NCBI GenBank assembly: GCA_016865015.1
Contig: CP018226.1
Coordinates: 62,001 to 126,000 of the forward strand
DNA length: 64,000 nt
Reading direction: 5' to 3'
From: Rhizobiales bacterium IMCC20636
GTDB taxonomy: Bacteria; Pseudomonadota; Alphaproteobacteria; Rhizobiales; GCA-2746425
Shown here: in pieces, positions 1 to 7,848 of the stretch
Numbering within the stretch: position 1 is the first letter of the stretch
Layout: every line of letters begins with the position of its first letter
Notes under the pieces: generated by a model
Told to the model about the DNA's origin: nothing
The model's database searches: none
Seen by the model: the letters and a program-made list of their open reading frames with translations, nothing else
Program-made: the position numbers and the translations under genes

Positions 1-526
1 TTGCGACGACAATTCCGTCTGCTTCAAGCGTGATCTTGAGCTCTGCCAGGGAAGGCAAGTTCTGCGCTGATAATCCCGAGCCCAAAATCACACCCGCATT
101 GTTCAGATTGTCCGCCAGGATCAAGGGGAAAGGCATCTCATCAGGGCGAGTGTAGCGCGACTGGAACAGCTCTAAGGCCATACTGCAAGCCGACACCGCC
201 AGTTCGGCCTGATCAACACTGGATCGCGCAGGCAATGCCGACCCAAGCGTGAATGCCACCTCAATTTCAATATCCGGAAGCACCCCGCTGAGACGGGCCG
301 GTGAACTGATCACATCGCCTCGCAGTGGCGCGGCGGCCCAGCGGACACCATCGGGGCCCATGCCGACTTTCCACCCGGAGCTGGTGTGGCGGCGCAGGTA
401 GGACGCCTGAACAGCACGCGCGTCTTCCACGCTGTGGGGAGTAACGTCCGCGGAAAGATTGTCTATCTTTGCACTACGGCGCCAAAGCTCATCGAGCAGG
501 TCCGCCGTCTGATCAGCACTGTTCAT
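1..526 (-). CDS. 2-keto-4-pentenoate hydratase (MhpD/FAH)-like protein, 5' part only
   Basis: About 175 N-terminal residues are visible on the minus strand; the rest lies beyond the left edge. It starts MNSADQTADLLDELW, then shows SGWKVGMGPDGV and IEIEVAFTLG, resembling the N-terminal half of 2-hydroxypenta-2,4-dienoate or 2-oxohept-4-ene-dioate hydratases of the fumarylacetoacetate-hydrolase fold. These enzymes hydrate or cleave 2-oxo acids and need a divalent metal. The metal ligands and active site lie mostly in the missing part, so hydratase, decarboxylase and hydrolase activities cannot be told apart. The ATG overlaps the stop codon of the DapA-like gene as ATGA, so the two are probably translationally coupled and act in one pathway. 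Confidence 0.72.
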   Translation of the reverse strand, partial: MNSADQTADLLDELWRRSAKIDNLSADVTPHSVEDARAVQASYLRRHTSSGWKVGMGPDGVRWAAAPLRGDVISSPARLSGVLPDIEIEVAFTLGSALPARSSVDQAELAVSACSMALELFQSRYTRPDEMPFPLILADNLNNAGVILGSGLSAQNLPSLAELKITLEADGIVVA

Positions 527-1404
527 GCAGATGCACTCCGTCGGAAATCCCCATCCAATGGCGGCATGGCGCGTCGCCAGGCGTCATCACCGGTGCGTGC
601 GGCGAGTCGGTATTTTAGGGCCAGAAGACCACCCTCACGGTCGATATCGGCAATGCGCTCGGCCGCCAGCGCCGCGAGCTCTTCTGCCTTCGGCCCCTCG
701 GGATCGTTGTAGAGCGCTACCAGATCGTCGACATAGAGATTGGGTAATCCGCCAATTATGCCCGCGCCGCCTGCCCGCAGCAGGCGCGGGAGCACGCGAT
801 CATCTCCGGTAAAAATTGCAAGATCCGGAAATGCACTGACATATGCCAACCCACTCGCGATATTGCCGGTCGAGTCCTTAACGCCAGCAATGATTGTGCC
901 AAGACGCTCTTGCAGCGCCCTGACAAGATCATGGGTGATGGTCACACCTGTCATTTGCGGAATATTGTAGAGCACAATGCGGATATTCGGCGACCCCGCA
1001 CGCGCGCAAACAGCGTCATAAAAGGACACCAGCCCCTCAAGGCTTGGATTCTTGTAGAAATAGGGCGGAAGCATGAGAATATCGCTGCACCCAAGGCTCA
1101 CCAGGTCCATCATTTCCTGCGCCGCGACTCCTACGGAAGGAGACATGATGGCTGGCAAGAGATGATGGGACTGAATATCAGCCTGCAAAAGCGCTTCAAC
1201 GGCCGCGCGTTTTTCGTCAGAGGTGAAGGCGACGCCTTCTCCGGTGCTGCCAAATGTCGACACACGGCTCCCGCCGCGCGCCAAGAGGTCACGGGCATGA
1301 GTTACAAGCCGGTTGATATCGATGGACAAATCTGGATGCAGAGGCGTCAAGATTGCTGTCATTATACCACTAAGCGGCGGGGCATTAGGCGCTGTAATAA
1401 TCAT
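523..1404 (-). CDS. DapA-family aldolase/dehydratase (dihydrodipicolinate synthase-like)
   Basis: This 293-residue TIM-barrel lyase belongs to the DHDPS/N-acetylneuraminate lyase family. The pyruvate-binding GSTGE motif is at residues 52-56, the family tyrosine in VLYNIP is Tyr146, and the Schiff-base lysine in GVKDSTG is Lys176. Such enzymes condense or cleave 2-oxo acids, or dehydrate sugar acids. Lying in a catabolic operon between an IclR regulator and a FAH/MhpD-like hydratase, it is more likely a sugar-acid or hydroxy-oxo-acid aldolase or dehydratase than the lysine-pathway enzyme; that role is inferred from context. It starts 20 bp after the iclR stop and overlaps the next gene by 4 bp. 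Confidence 0.85.
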   Translation of the reverse strand: MIITAPNAPPLSGIMTAILTPLHPDLSIDINRLVTHARDLLARGGSRVSTFGSTGEGVAFTSDEKRAAVEALLQADIQSHHLLPAIMSPSVGVAAQEMMDLVSLGCSDILMLPPYFYKNPSLEGLVSFYDAVCARAGSPNIRIVLYNIPQMTGVTITHDLVRALQERLGTIIAGVKDSTGNIASGLAYVSAFPDLAIFTGDDRVLPRLLRAGGAGIIGGLPNLYVDDLVALYNDPEGPKAEELAALAAERIADIDREGGLLALKYRLAARTGDDAWRRAMPPLDGDFRRSASA

Positions 1405-1424
1405 TTTGCGTGTTCTTGATCAGG

Positions 1425-2228
1425 TTATGTTTGAGAGTATTTGGGTAAGGATGACGGGACGTATCCAAGATTGCGGGAAATATCCAAACATGCCGATACG
1501 AGAAGTTTGGAGATATCGGGAGTCCTACTTCTGATGATCTCCGGGTCCGTACCAGAAACGGAACATGCCGCTACCACCCGACCACTCGTGTCGTAAATTG
1601 GAGCGCCAACACAAAAGTTGCCGATCTCATTTTCCTGGTCGTCCAATGAGTATCCTCGCTCATGAATAATCTTGAGTTGATCAGTCAGCTCGGCGAGGTC
1701 GGTGATCGTATTTGCAGTCACCCGTGGCATGCCAGAACGCTCTAAAATGTCACGTGCGTTCTGCGGTGGCATGTGCGCAAGGATTGCCTTGCCAACTCCG
1801 GTACAGTGCATCGGCATACGGTCTCCAACAGCGGTGCGGGCCACCAGGCGTCGTGATGATTCAACCGCGTAGATGTAGAGGACCCTGTCTCCATCCAAAT
1901 AAGCCAGATAGACGGACTCTCCGGCATTATCGGCGAGGGCGCGCACATGCGGTGCCGCGCGATCGCGCACTTCAACATTAACCCTGACAGATTGGGTCAA
2001 AGCCAGAGCGCCAGTGCCCAGAGCATAGGCTTCGCCATCGATCTTCTCGATCAATCCTTCAGCAATGAGCGAACGCAGGATTGTGTGGGTCGTGCTTTTC
2101 GGCATCTCCAGACGTTTGCTGATCTCGCCTAGAGAGAGCCGTGGCTCCTGGGCACTGAACAGCTTGAGCATTCGAACCGCCTTGGCTAGGCTCTTATTGG
2201 TCGACAGTTTGGTTTTTCTGGTTGTCAT
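1425..2228 (-). CDS. IclR-family transcriptional regulator
   Basis: A 267-residue regulator. An N-terminal winged helix (about residues 15-75; SLAKAVRMLKLF, then LSLGEISKRLEMPKSTTHTIL) is followed by an IclR effector domain with GDRMPMHCTGVGKAILA and a C-terminal segment with VAACSVSG. The reading frame is open upstream to 2393, but that extension would run deep into the preceding ATPase gene, so the ATG at 2228 (MTTRKTKLST) is chosen; it lies 10 bp past the ATPase stop. IclR proteins usually sense a pathway metabolite and control the neighbouring operon. A near-repeated 17-bp motif ahead of two upstream genes (10681-10697, 11776-11792) is a candidate binding site. Confidence 0.9.
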   Translation of the reverse strand: MTTRKTKLSTNKSLAKAVRMLKLFSAQEPRLSLGEISKRLEMPKSTTHTILRSLIAEGLIEKIDGEAYALGTGALALTQSVRVNVEVRDRAAPHVRALADNAGESVYLAYLDGDRVLYIYAVESSRRLVARTAVGDRMPMHCTGVGKAILAHMPPQNARDILERSGMPRVTANTITDLAELTDQLKIIHERGYSLDDQENEIGNFCVGAPIYDTSGRVVAACSVSGTDPEIIRSRTPDISKLLVSACLDISRNLGYVPSSLPKYSQT

Positions 2229-2238
2229 GTCACAGCCC

Positions 2239-3261
2239 TCAGTCGTCCTGGTCGGGCACGACACCAGCGAGATCGAGGCTTTCAGCGAGATGACACGCCG
2301 ACCAATGCCCCGGTTCAACCTCGCGCAGCGTCGGAGCCTCGGTCCTACAGATTTCCCCGGCATAACGACAGCGGGGATGGAAATAGCAGCCACTCGGCGG
2401 ATTGGCGGCGCTCGCGACCTCCCCTCCCAGAATGATGGTTTCGTCGGGGAGGTCAGGGTCTGGCTTGGGTACCGCCGACAGCAGTGCTTCAGTATACGGG
2501 TGCTGCGGGCGACTATACAACTGTTCCGTATCCGTTAATTCGATAATCTTGCCGACATACATTACTGCAACACGGTCTGCGATGTGTTCAACAACACTCA
2601 GATCGTGCGCGACAAATATAAAACTCAAATTCAACTCCTGCCGAAGATGCTGAAGCAAATTGAGAATCTGGCCCTGAACGGACACATCCAATGCGGAAAC
2701 CGGTTCGTCGGCAACAACAAGGACGGGGTCCGTCACGAGGGCACGCGCTATACAGACACGCTGGCGTTGCCCACCAGAGAAGGCATTGGGGTAGCGCGAC
2801 AGAAAAGCCGGATTGAGCCCGCATGATTCTGCGATGCGTTCTACCTTGCCATTGATCTCGGATTCGGGGATCTTCTGGGCCCGCAGGGGTTCTGCAATAA
2901 TGTCGCGCACCGTCATACGTGGGGAGAGTGAGGAAAATGGGTCCTGGAAAACCATATTCATGTGGCGTCGGTTCCGCCGCAGTGTTTTCTTGTCAGCACT
3001 TGCGAGATCGATGCTCTCGTCATCCAGTGGAGAAAAATGCACCGCCCCGCCGGTGGGATCAATGGCGCGGATTATGCAGCGTCCCAGCGTGGTCTTGCCA
3101 CACCCGGATTCACCCACCAGGCCAAGAACTTCACCCCGGGCCAGCTCAAAACTGACATCGTCGACCGCTTTGACATAGCCAGTGACCTTGCGTAGCGCCC
3201 CACTTTCGATCGGGAAGTACTTCTTGAGACCCTCAATCTTCAATAATGGCTTATTACTCAT
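2239..3261 (-). CDS. ABC transporter ATP-binding protein, OppF/DppF type
   Basis: This 340-residue ATPase starts MSNKPLLKIEGLKKYF. It has Walker A GESGCGKT, signature SGGQRQR, Walker B VVADEPVSALD, the switch histidine in VAHDLS, and the C-terminal oligopeptide/dipeptide domain with a Cys cluster (CYFHPRCRYAGEIC). It should energise the importer with its OppD-type partner. The chosen ATG overlaps the end of the upstream ATPase gene by 8 bp; an upstream in-frame extension to 3369 would lie inside that gene and is rejected. The Opp/Dpp family also carries oligosaccharides and other solutes, so the substrate cannot be read from this subunit. Confidence 0.93.
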   Translation of the reverse strand: MSNKPLLKIEGLKKYFPIESGALRKVTGYVKAVDDVSFELARGEVLGLVGESGCGKTTLGRCIIRAIDPTGGAVHFSPLDDESIDLASADKKTLRRNRRHMNMVFQDPFSSLSPRMTVRDIIAEPLRAQKIPESEINGKVERIAESCGLNPAFLSRYPNAFSGGQRQRVCIARALVTDPVLVVADEPVSALDVSVQGQILNLLQHLRQELNLSFIFVAHDLSVVEHIADRVAVMYVGKIIELTDTEQLYSRPQHPYTEALLSAVPKPDPDLPDETIILGGEVASAANPPSGCYFHPRCRYAGEICRTEAPTLREVEPGHWSACHLAESLDLAGVVPDQDD

Positions 3262-4330
3262 TTGTGGTTCCTGATTCAAGACCGGCGGCAGCGAGGACTT
3301 GGGGGTAGCGGAAGCAGGCGGATTTGTGTCCCGGCGCCACTTCGACCAGTGGCGGTACCACCTGATCACAAATGCCCGCTATGCCGACAGGGCATCGTGG
3401 AAAAAACCCACACGCTGTCGGCTTGTTAATTGGGATGGGGACGTTGCCCATGATCGTTGCAAGCGGCTCACCGGATTTCTTGCCAATGCGCGGCGCCGAG
3501 CCCATCAAACCCTTGGTGTATGGGTGCTTAACCGACCGGAATAGCTCACGAACGGGGGCGTGCTCGACAATCGAACCCATATACATCACCGCCACTTCGT
3601 CTGCCATTCGTGCGATGACACCCAGATCGTGGGAAATATAAAGGATCGCCATTCCAAGGTCTCTTTGCAGGTCCCGCATCAGGCGGAGAACCTGCGCCTG
3701 AACCGTCACGTCGAGCGCAGTAGTCGGCTCATCTGCGATCAGCAGGCGTGGACGCGAGGACAGCGCCATGGCTATCATGGCTCGTTGCCGCATACCACCC
3801 GACAGATGGTGCGGATATTTCTTGAGCGTTTCGGCCGGTGCGGGAATCCCCACCTTATCCAGCATGGCGATGGCGATCTCACGCGCTTCCTTTTTGTCGC
3901 TTGTGCGATGAAGAAGGATCGCCTCGATAAGCTGGTTACCAATAGTATGGACCGGAGAGAACGAAGTCATCGGCTCTTGGAAAATCATCGCGCATTCGCC
4001 ACCCCGAATGCGCAGCAGTTCGGGATCATTTTTGCCAAGCGCAACAATGTCAGTTGGCGGGCGATCAGCATAATGTAACAGAATCTGACCACTCGTTTTG
4101 GCAATTTTGGGTGCAATCTGCAGAATTGATTGCGCCGTCATCGTCTTGCCGCAACCGGATTCCCCCACCAAGCCAAGTGTCTTGCCAGGTTTGATCTGGA
4201 TATTCACGCCATCCGCCGCCACCAGATCACCCTCCAGAATTGGCAGGACCACGCGCAAGTTCTTGATTTCCAGCAATGGAGCGGTGGTGCTTTCGATGGA
4301 ATCTGTGGGCTGAATTACTGAAGTGGACAT
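3254..4330 (-). CDS. ABC transporter ATP-binding protein, OppD/DppD type
   Basis: This 358-residue ATPase has Walker A GESGCGKT (about residues 57-64), signature LSGGMRQR, Walker B LLIADEPTTALD, and the C-terminal oligo_HPY domain with a cysteine pattern (CGFFPRCP, then IAGICDQ). It pairs with the OppF-type subunit encoded directly downstream, with which it overlaps by 8 bp. It starts 3 bp after the stop of the OppC-type permease gene. The order binding protein, BNR protein, B, C, D, F is a complete importer with one foreign gene inserted. Confidence 0.93.
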   Translation of the reverse strand: MSTSVIQPTDSIESTTAPLLEIKNLRVVLPILEGDLVAADGVNIQIKPGKTLGLVGESGCGKTMTAQSILQIAPKIAKTSGQILLHYADRPPTDIVALGKNDPELLRIRGGECAMIFQEPMTSFSPVHTIGNQLIEAILLHRTSDKKEAREIAIAMLDKVGIPAPAETLKKYPHHLSGGMRQRAMIAMALSSRPRLLIADEPTTALDVTVQAQVLRLMRDLQRDLGMAILYISHDLGVIARMADEVAVMYMGSIVEHAPVRELFRSVKHPYTKGLMGSAPRIGKKSGEPLATIMGNVPIPINKPTACGFFPRCPVGIAGICDQVVPPLVEVAPGHKSACFRYPQVLAAAGLESGTTNE

Positions 4331-4333
4331 GGT

Positions 4334-5458
4334 TTAACTCCTGTAGGGATCAGCGGCGTCACGCAGCCCATCGCCGAGGAAGCTGAATGCGATGACGATG
4401 ATGATGATGAGACCGCCAGGCACCAAAAGCCAAGGGCTGAAGACCAGAGTCTGGATATTCTGCGAGTCAATCAGAAGCGTACCGAGGCTCACTGCCGGTG
4501 GACGAAGACCAAGCCCGAGGAAGCTCAGAGCGACTTCGCCCAAGATCATTTGGGGCACGGCAAGCGTGAGATGAACGATCAGATAACTCATGAAGCCGGG
4601 CAGCAGGTGATTGGTGATAATCTTGGCTTCGCTCACACCCGATACTTTTGCTGCCATAACGTAATCTTCCTCCCGCAGACTGAGCAGTTTCCCGCGAACG
4701 ACGCGTGCAAGCGTGGTCCATCCGACTACGGCAAGAATTGTGGAGATACCGAAATAGACCTGAATCGGCGTCCAATGTGGCGGAACCAGAGCGGCGAGAG
4801 CCATCCAAAGCGGCAATGTGGGCAGAGACTGCAGAAACTCGGTTAAGCGTTGCACAAAATTATCGACCGCACCGCCGAAATAGCCAGAAATACCGCCAAA
4901 AAAGAGCCCAAGGCCAAAGCCGATAGCGAGGCCGAACAAGCCAACAAAAAGCGATGTACGGGCTCCGAACAACATCCTGCTGAAGAGGTCGCGTCCGAGT
5001 GTGTCGGTCCCGGCGAGGAAAATCTTACCATCCCCCTCAACTCCAAAAAAGTGAGTGTCCATCGGGATGAACCCAAACAGATTGTAAGGCTCGCCTTCTA
5101 CGAAAAGGCTAATTTTATACCGCACGCTGGTATCAACCATATACTCGCGCTGAAAAGTTTCCCGGTTCAGTTCATTTTTCAGGGCATGAACGAACGGTCT
5201 GAGATGAAAATCTCCATCAGCATCGAAGAAGGTAATGGCCGTTGGTGGCGCCAGAAGATGATCGGTGTGCCTCTGGAAGGGGTCATAAGGTGCCACGAAT
5301 TCGGCAATAAGCACGATCGCATATAGAAACAGGATAAAGCCAAGAGAGACGACTGCTAGTTTGTGCCGGTAAAACTTGGACCAGAATATCTGACTACGGC
5401 TCAGGACCCGGCCACCTTGTGGAGCGGAACTCTCAGAATCAATGGTGATGCTTGTCAT
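4334..5458 (-). CDS. ABC transporter permease, OppC/DppC type, with long periplasmic insert
   Basis: A 374-residue inner-membrane permease. One N-terminal membrane segment (about residues 33-54) is followed by roughly 100 mostly polar residues, then GTDTLGRDLFSRMLFGARTS and five further hydrophobic segments. The EAA-type coupling loop carries VMAAKVSGVSEAKI. The insert between the first helix and the permease domain makes it longer than common DppC proteins of about 300 residues; similar inserts occur in YejE-like members of the family. It lies 10 bp after the OppB-type gene and 3 bp before the OppD-type gene. Confidence 0.92.
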   Translation of the reverse strand: MTSITIDSESSAPQGGRVLSRSQIFWSKFYRHKLAVVSLGFILFLYAIVLIAEFVAPYDPFQRHTDHLLAPPTAITFFDADGDFHLRPFVHALKNELNRETFQREYMVDTSVRYKISLFVEGEPYNLFGFIPMDTHFFGVEGDGKIFLAGTDTLGRDLFSRMLFGARTSLFVGLFGLAIGFGLGLFFGGISGYFGGAVDNFVQRLTEFLQSLPTLPLWMALAALVPPHWTPIQVYFGISTILAVVGWTTLARVVRGKLLSLREEDYVMAAKVSGVSEAKIITNHLLPGFMSYLIVHLTLAVPQMILGEVALSFLGLGLRPPAVSLGTLLIDSQNIQTLVFSPWLLVPGGLIIIIVIAFSFLGDGLRDAADPYRS

Positions 5459-5468
5459 GACATGCGCC

Positions 5469-6464
5469 TCAGTTGGTCCGGTTCATGCGGACACGCGGGT
5501 CCAGAATAGTCAGCAAGATGTCTGACATCACCACTCCCACCACAGTTAGCACGCCAAGCATCATCAGAGAGCTGGCCGCGACATAGGTGTCCTGCGCGAT
5601 GATGGAGCGCAAAAGGAGTGGCCCGATTGTGGGCAGACCCAGTACGATCGCGACGATTGTCGAACCCGACACAATCTCCGGCAGTAGGTGGCCAGCCGTC
5701 GAGATGATTGGATTTAACGCAACCCGAAAAGGATATTTCATCAACAAGCGCCTCTCCGGAACCCCTTTTGCGCGAGCCGTAATTACATATTGTTTCTGGA
5801 ATTCATCGAGCAGCTGGGAGCGGAGAATTCGGATCGTCGCTGCAGTCCCGGCGAGCCCCACCACCACCACAGGAACCGGAAGATGAATGAGCAGATCAAC
5901 GAATTTGTCCCAACTCCAAGGTGCATTCATGTATTGCGGTGAATAGAGCCCGGTGGGCGTGACGCCAAAGAATTTGGCGGAGCCGACCAGCAACAGTAGT
6001 GCCAACAGGAAATTCGGTACGGCGAGGCCGATTACGCCAAGCAGGTTAACAGAGTAGTCTCCGAAGGAATATTGATGGGTCGCCGAATAGAGAGCGACTG
6101 GGATCGACACGGCGTAAACAAACACCATTGAGACGATGGAAAAAATAATCGTGAGCCAGAGGCGGTCTGCCAGCAACGTCCACACGGGCTGTTGCCATTC
6201 AAAGGAATAACCAAAATCTCCCTGCGTAACAAGCGGAACAATCCAGTTCCAATATTGCACATAGAGGGGCTGATCCAGGCCGTACCGTGCGGTCAGATAA
6301 TCCAGTTGCGCTTGGCTGGCTGGAGAACCGGCAGCATCAAGCTGAGTGGAGTAGGTTTCAATAAAACTACCCGGTGGCAGATTGATAATGTAGAAGCACA
6401 CGATCGAAATCAGAGTCAGATTTACAATCATATAGCCAAGACGGCGCACCGTATAGGAAAGCAC
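5469..6464 (-). CDS. ABC transporter permease, OppB/DppB type
   Basis: This 331-residue permease has the typical family start MLSYTVRRLGYMIV, a periplasmic loop after the first helix, and five further membrane segments. The coupling loop carries QYVITARAKGVPERRL, the usual B-subunit EAA motif. It forms the membrane channel with the downstream OppC-type permease. A GC-rich hairpin lies in the 93-bp gap behind the BNR gene, so its transcript level may be set lower than that of the upstream genes. Confidence 0.93.
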   Translation of the reverse strand: MLSYTVRRLGYMIVNLTLISIVCFYIINLPPGSFIETYSTQLDAAGSPASQAQLDYLTARYGLDQPLYVQYWNWIVPLVTQGDFGYSFEWQQPVWTLLADRLWLTIIFSIVSMVFVYAVSIPVALYSATHQYSFGDYSVNLLGVIGLAVPNFLLALLLLVGSAKFFGVTPTGLYSPQYMNAPWSWDKFVDLLIHLPVPVVVVGLAGTAATIRILRSQLLDEFQKQYVITARAKGVPERRLLMKYPFRVALNPIISTAGHLLPEIVSGSTIVAIVLGLPTIGPLLLRSIIAQDTYVAASSLMMLGVLTVVGVVMSDILLTILDPRVRMNRTN

Positions 6465-6525
6465 TGATAACTTCTCCTCGTTTCCTCAAGGACGAGACAG
6501 TCCTGGGAATATAGCCCTAGAATGG

Positions 6526-6548
6526 AGCGCCGCACGGTGCGCGGCGCT
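6526..6548 (-). terminator. Hairpin between BNR gene and permease genes (possible attenuator)
   Basis: Perfect 8-bp arms AGCGCCGC and GCGGCGCT enclose a 7-base loop. It lies right after the stop of the BNR/sialidase-like gene and before the OppB-type gene. There is no clear T-run on the minus strand, so it is more likely an mRNA-protecting or attenuating structure than a full terminator. Confidence 0.45.
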
Positions 6549-6557
6549 GTTGGTGTC

Positions 6558-7769
6558 CTACAGTAATTTGCTCAGGTCCTTGACGGTACCGTACATGATG
6601 CGATTGGCATCATGGAAGTTGGGTGCCCCCCGGTAACCGCAGCGGACCGCGTAGATCAAGTCGTCTTCACCATCGAACTGCCAGTCTGTATATTGGAAGC
6701 CGGTGAGACGGATCGAGTCTTCTTTGCCAAGGCCGGTATCGTCATCGATGAGCAGTTTTATGCGACGCCAGTTCCATAAATCCTTGGAAGCCAGCAAGTA
6801 GGACCGGTTGCGTTGCCGCATGGAGTGGTCAGCATGGAAGCGTGTGAAGGAGGTGTCATCCTCACGCGCCCACTGTCGCAGAATGTCCTGATCATCCAGT
6901 GCGTTTCCTATTGTCAGGTACTCACCTGACACTGGGTCGCGACGGATCGTGAGTTTGGCCTTGCACCCCGGCAGATCGAAATAGTCCTTGGTCGGATCGA
7001 AGGTGATGCGCTGTCCATCGTCCTCAATCTTGATGCGGGCAGACTTTTCGGCCTCGAGTGGGCCGGCTTCGAAGGTCATGATGTCCCACAATTGACCATC
7101 AGGATCGACAACAACATTGCCCTCGCGCCAGCCAGGCTTGAGCGTGCGGCCCCAACTCTTCGGCACCCAAGCAGGGTCAAACGCCAGCTTGTTGCTCATA
7201 GTCCAGTTTTTGGCATTGAGAAGATCTGAATCGACTGGTGCGGAGACCACCAAAGCCTGGAAACCTGTGCCCCATACGCAAGGGGTGCAGTCTTCGAATG
7301 CCTTGTAGATCCGGCCATTGTGGATGGTGACTGCAACAGGGGCGCAATGGTAGTTCGGGCCATCGTGGTAATAGCCACCGGCAAACAGCCAGCCATTTTC
7401 AGAACCGGTCGGATGGGTCCAGGTGAAACCGCCATCATCGCTGCGGCGGATTACGATTGATCCATATTGCTGCGAGGTGCCGAAGATATAAAGGGCGCCA
7501 TTGTGCAGAAACAATGTGCTCCAGTAGCAATTCATGATGTGGGTAACGTTCACCCAAGTCGCGCCATTGTCTTCGGATCGATAGATTGAAGTCAGGCTTT
7601 CTTCGGATTCCTGGTTCCTCGGGCAACCCACGCCGTAGTAGTCGTGGCTAACTACAAGTGCGCCATCTGGCAATCGAACCACGCTCGGGCTGCCGAGAAA
7701 GGTGCGGGTTTTTTCAGGTTGGTATTTAACTTGGCTAAGATTTGCAATCATTCTTGGACCTACGACCAC
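6558..7769 (-). CDS. Cytosolic BNR/Asp-box (sialidase-fold) protein inside the ABC operon
   Basis: A 403-residue protein with two clear Asp-boxes of the form SxDxGxTW (SEDNGATW near residue 66, SDDGGFTW near residue 109), the hallmark of the six-bladed sialidase propeller. It starts with VVRLPDGALVVSHD and lacks a signal peptide or membrane segment, so it should act in the cytoplasm on imported material. It lies between the binding-protein gene and the permease genes and reads in the same direction. Family members include exo-sialidases and other glycoside hydrolases or lyases, as well as proteins of unknown activity; catalytic residues cannot be assigned by eye. The start is GTG at 7769 or, six codons on, ATG at 7751. 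Confidence 0.75.
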   Translation of the reverse strand: MVVGPRMIANLSQVKYQPEKTRTFLGSPSVVRLPDGALVVSHDYYGVGCPRNQESEESLTSIYRSEDNGATWVNVTHIMNCYWSTLFLHNGALYIFGTSQQYGSIVIRRSDDGGFTWTHPTGSENGWLFAGGYYHDGPNYHCAPVAVTIHNGRIYKAFEDCTPCVWGTGFQALVVSAPVDSDLLNAKNWTMSNKLAFDPAWVPKSWGRTLKPGWREGNVVVDPDGQLWDIMTFEAGPLEAEKSARIKIEDDGQRITFDPTKDYFDLPGCKAKLTIRRDPVSGEYLTIGNALDDQDILRQWAREDDTSFTRFHADHSMRQRNRSYLLASKDLWNWRRIKLLIDDDTGLGKEDSIRLTGFQYTDWQFDGEDDLIYAVRCGYRGAPNFHDANRIMYGTVKDLSKLL

Positions 7770-7799
7770 TTTCTGGGCGTTAGAGTTTGTTGGGAAATC

Positions 7800-7826
7800 G
7801 GCCGGGCAAACATGGTCTGCCCGGCC
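7800..7826 (-). terminator. Hairpin behind the binding-protein gene (expression-tuning stem-loop)
   Basis: Perfect 9-bp arms GGCCGGGCA and TGCCCGGCC enclose a 9-base loop, 22 bp past the stop of the ABC binding-protein gene. Such hairpins often stabilise the binding-protein mRNA or stop part of transcription, so that the binding protein outnumbers the channel. No strong T-run follows on the minus strand. Confidence 0.5.
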
Positions 7827-7848
7827 GGAAGTCTTGAGGCGTGAGACC

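Noticed and set aside
523-1404. DapA as the lysine-biosynthesis enzyme
   Set aside because: The family motif is clear, but the gene stands in a catabolic operon with an IclR regulator and a MhpD/FAH-like partner, so a sugar-acid or oxo-acid lyase is more likely.
1425-2393. IclR gene starting at 2393
   Set aside because: The first 55 codons would lie within the coding end of the ATPase gene and have no family similarity; the ATG at 2228 fits both spacing and family.
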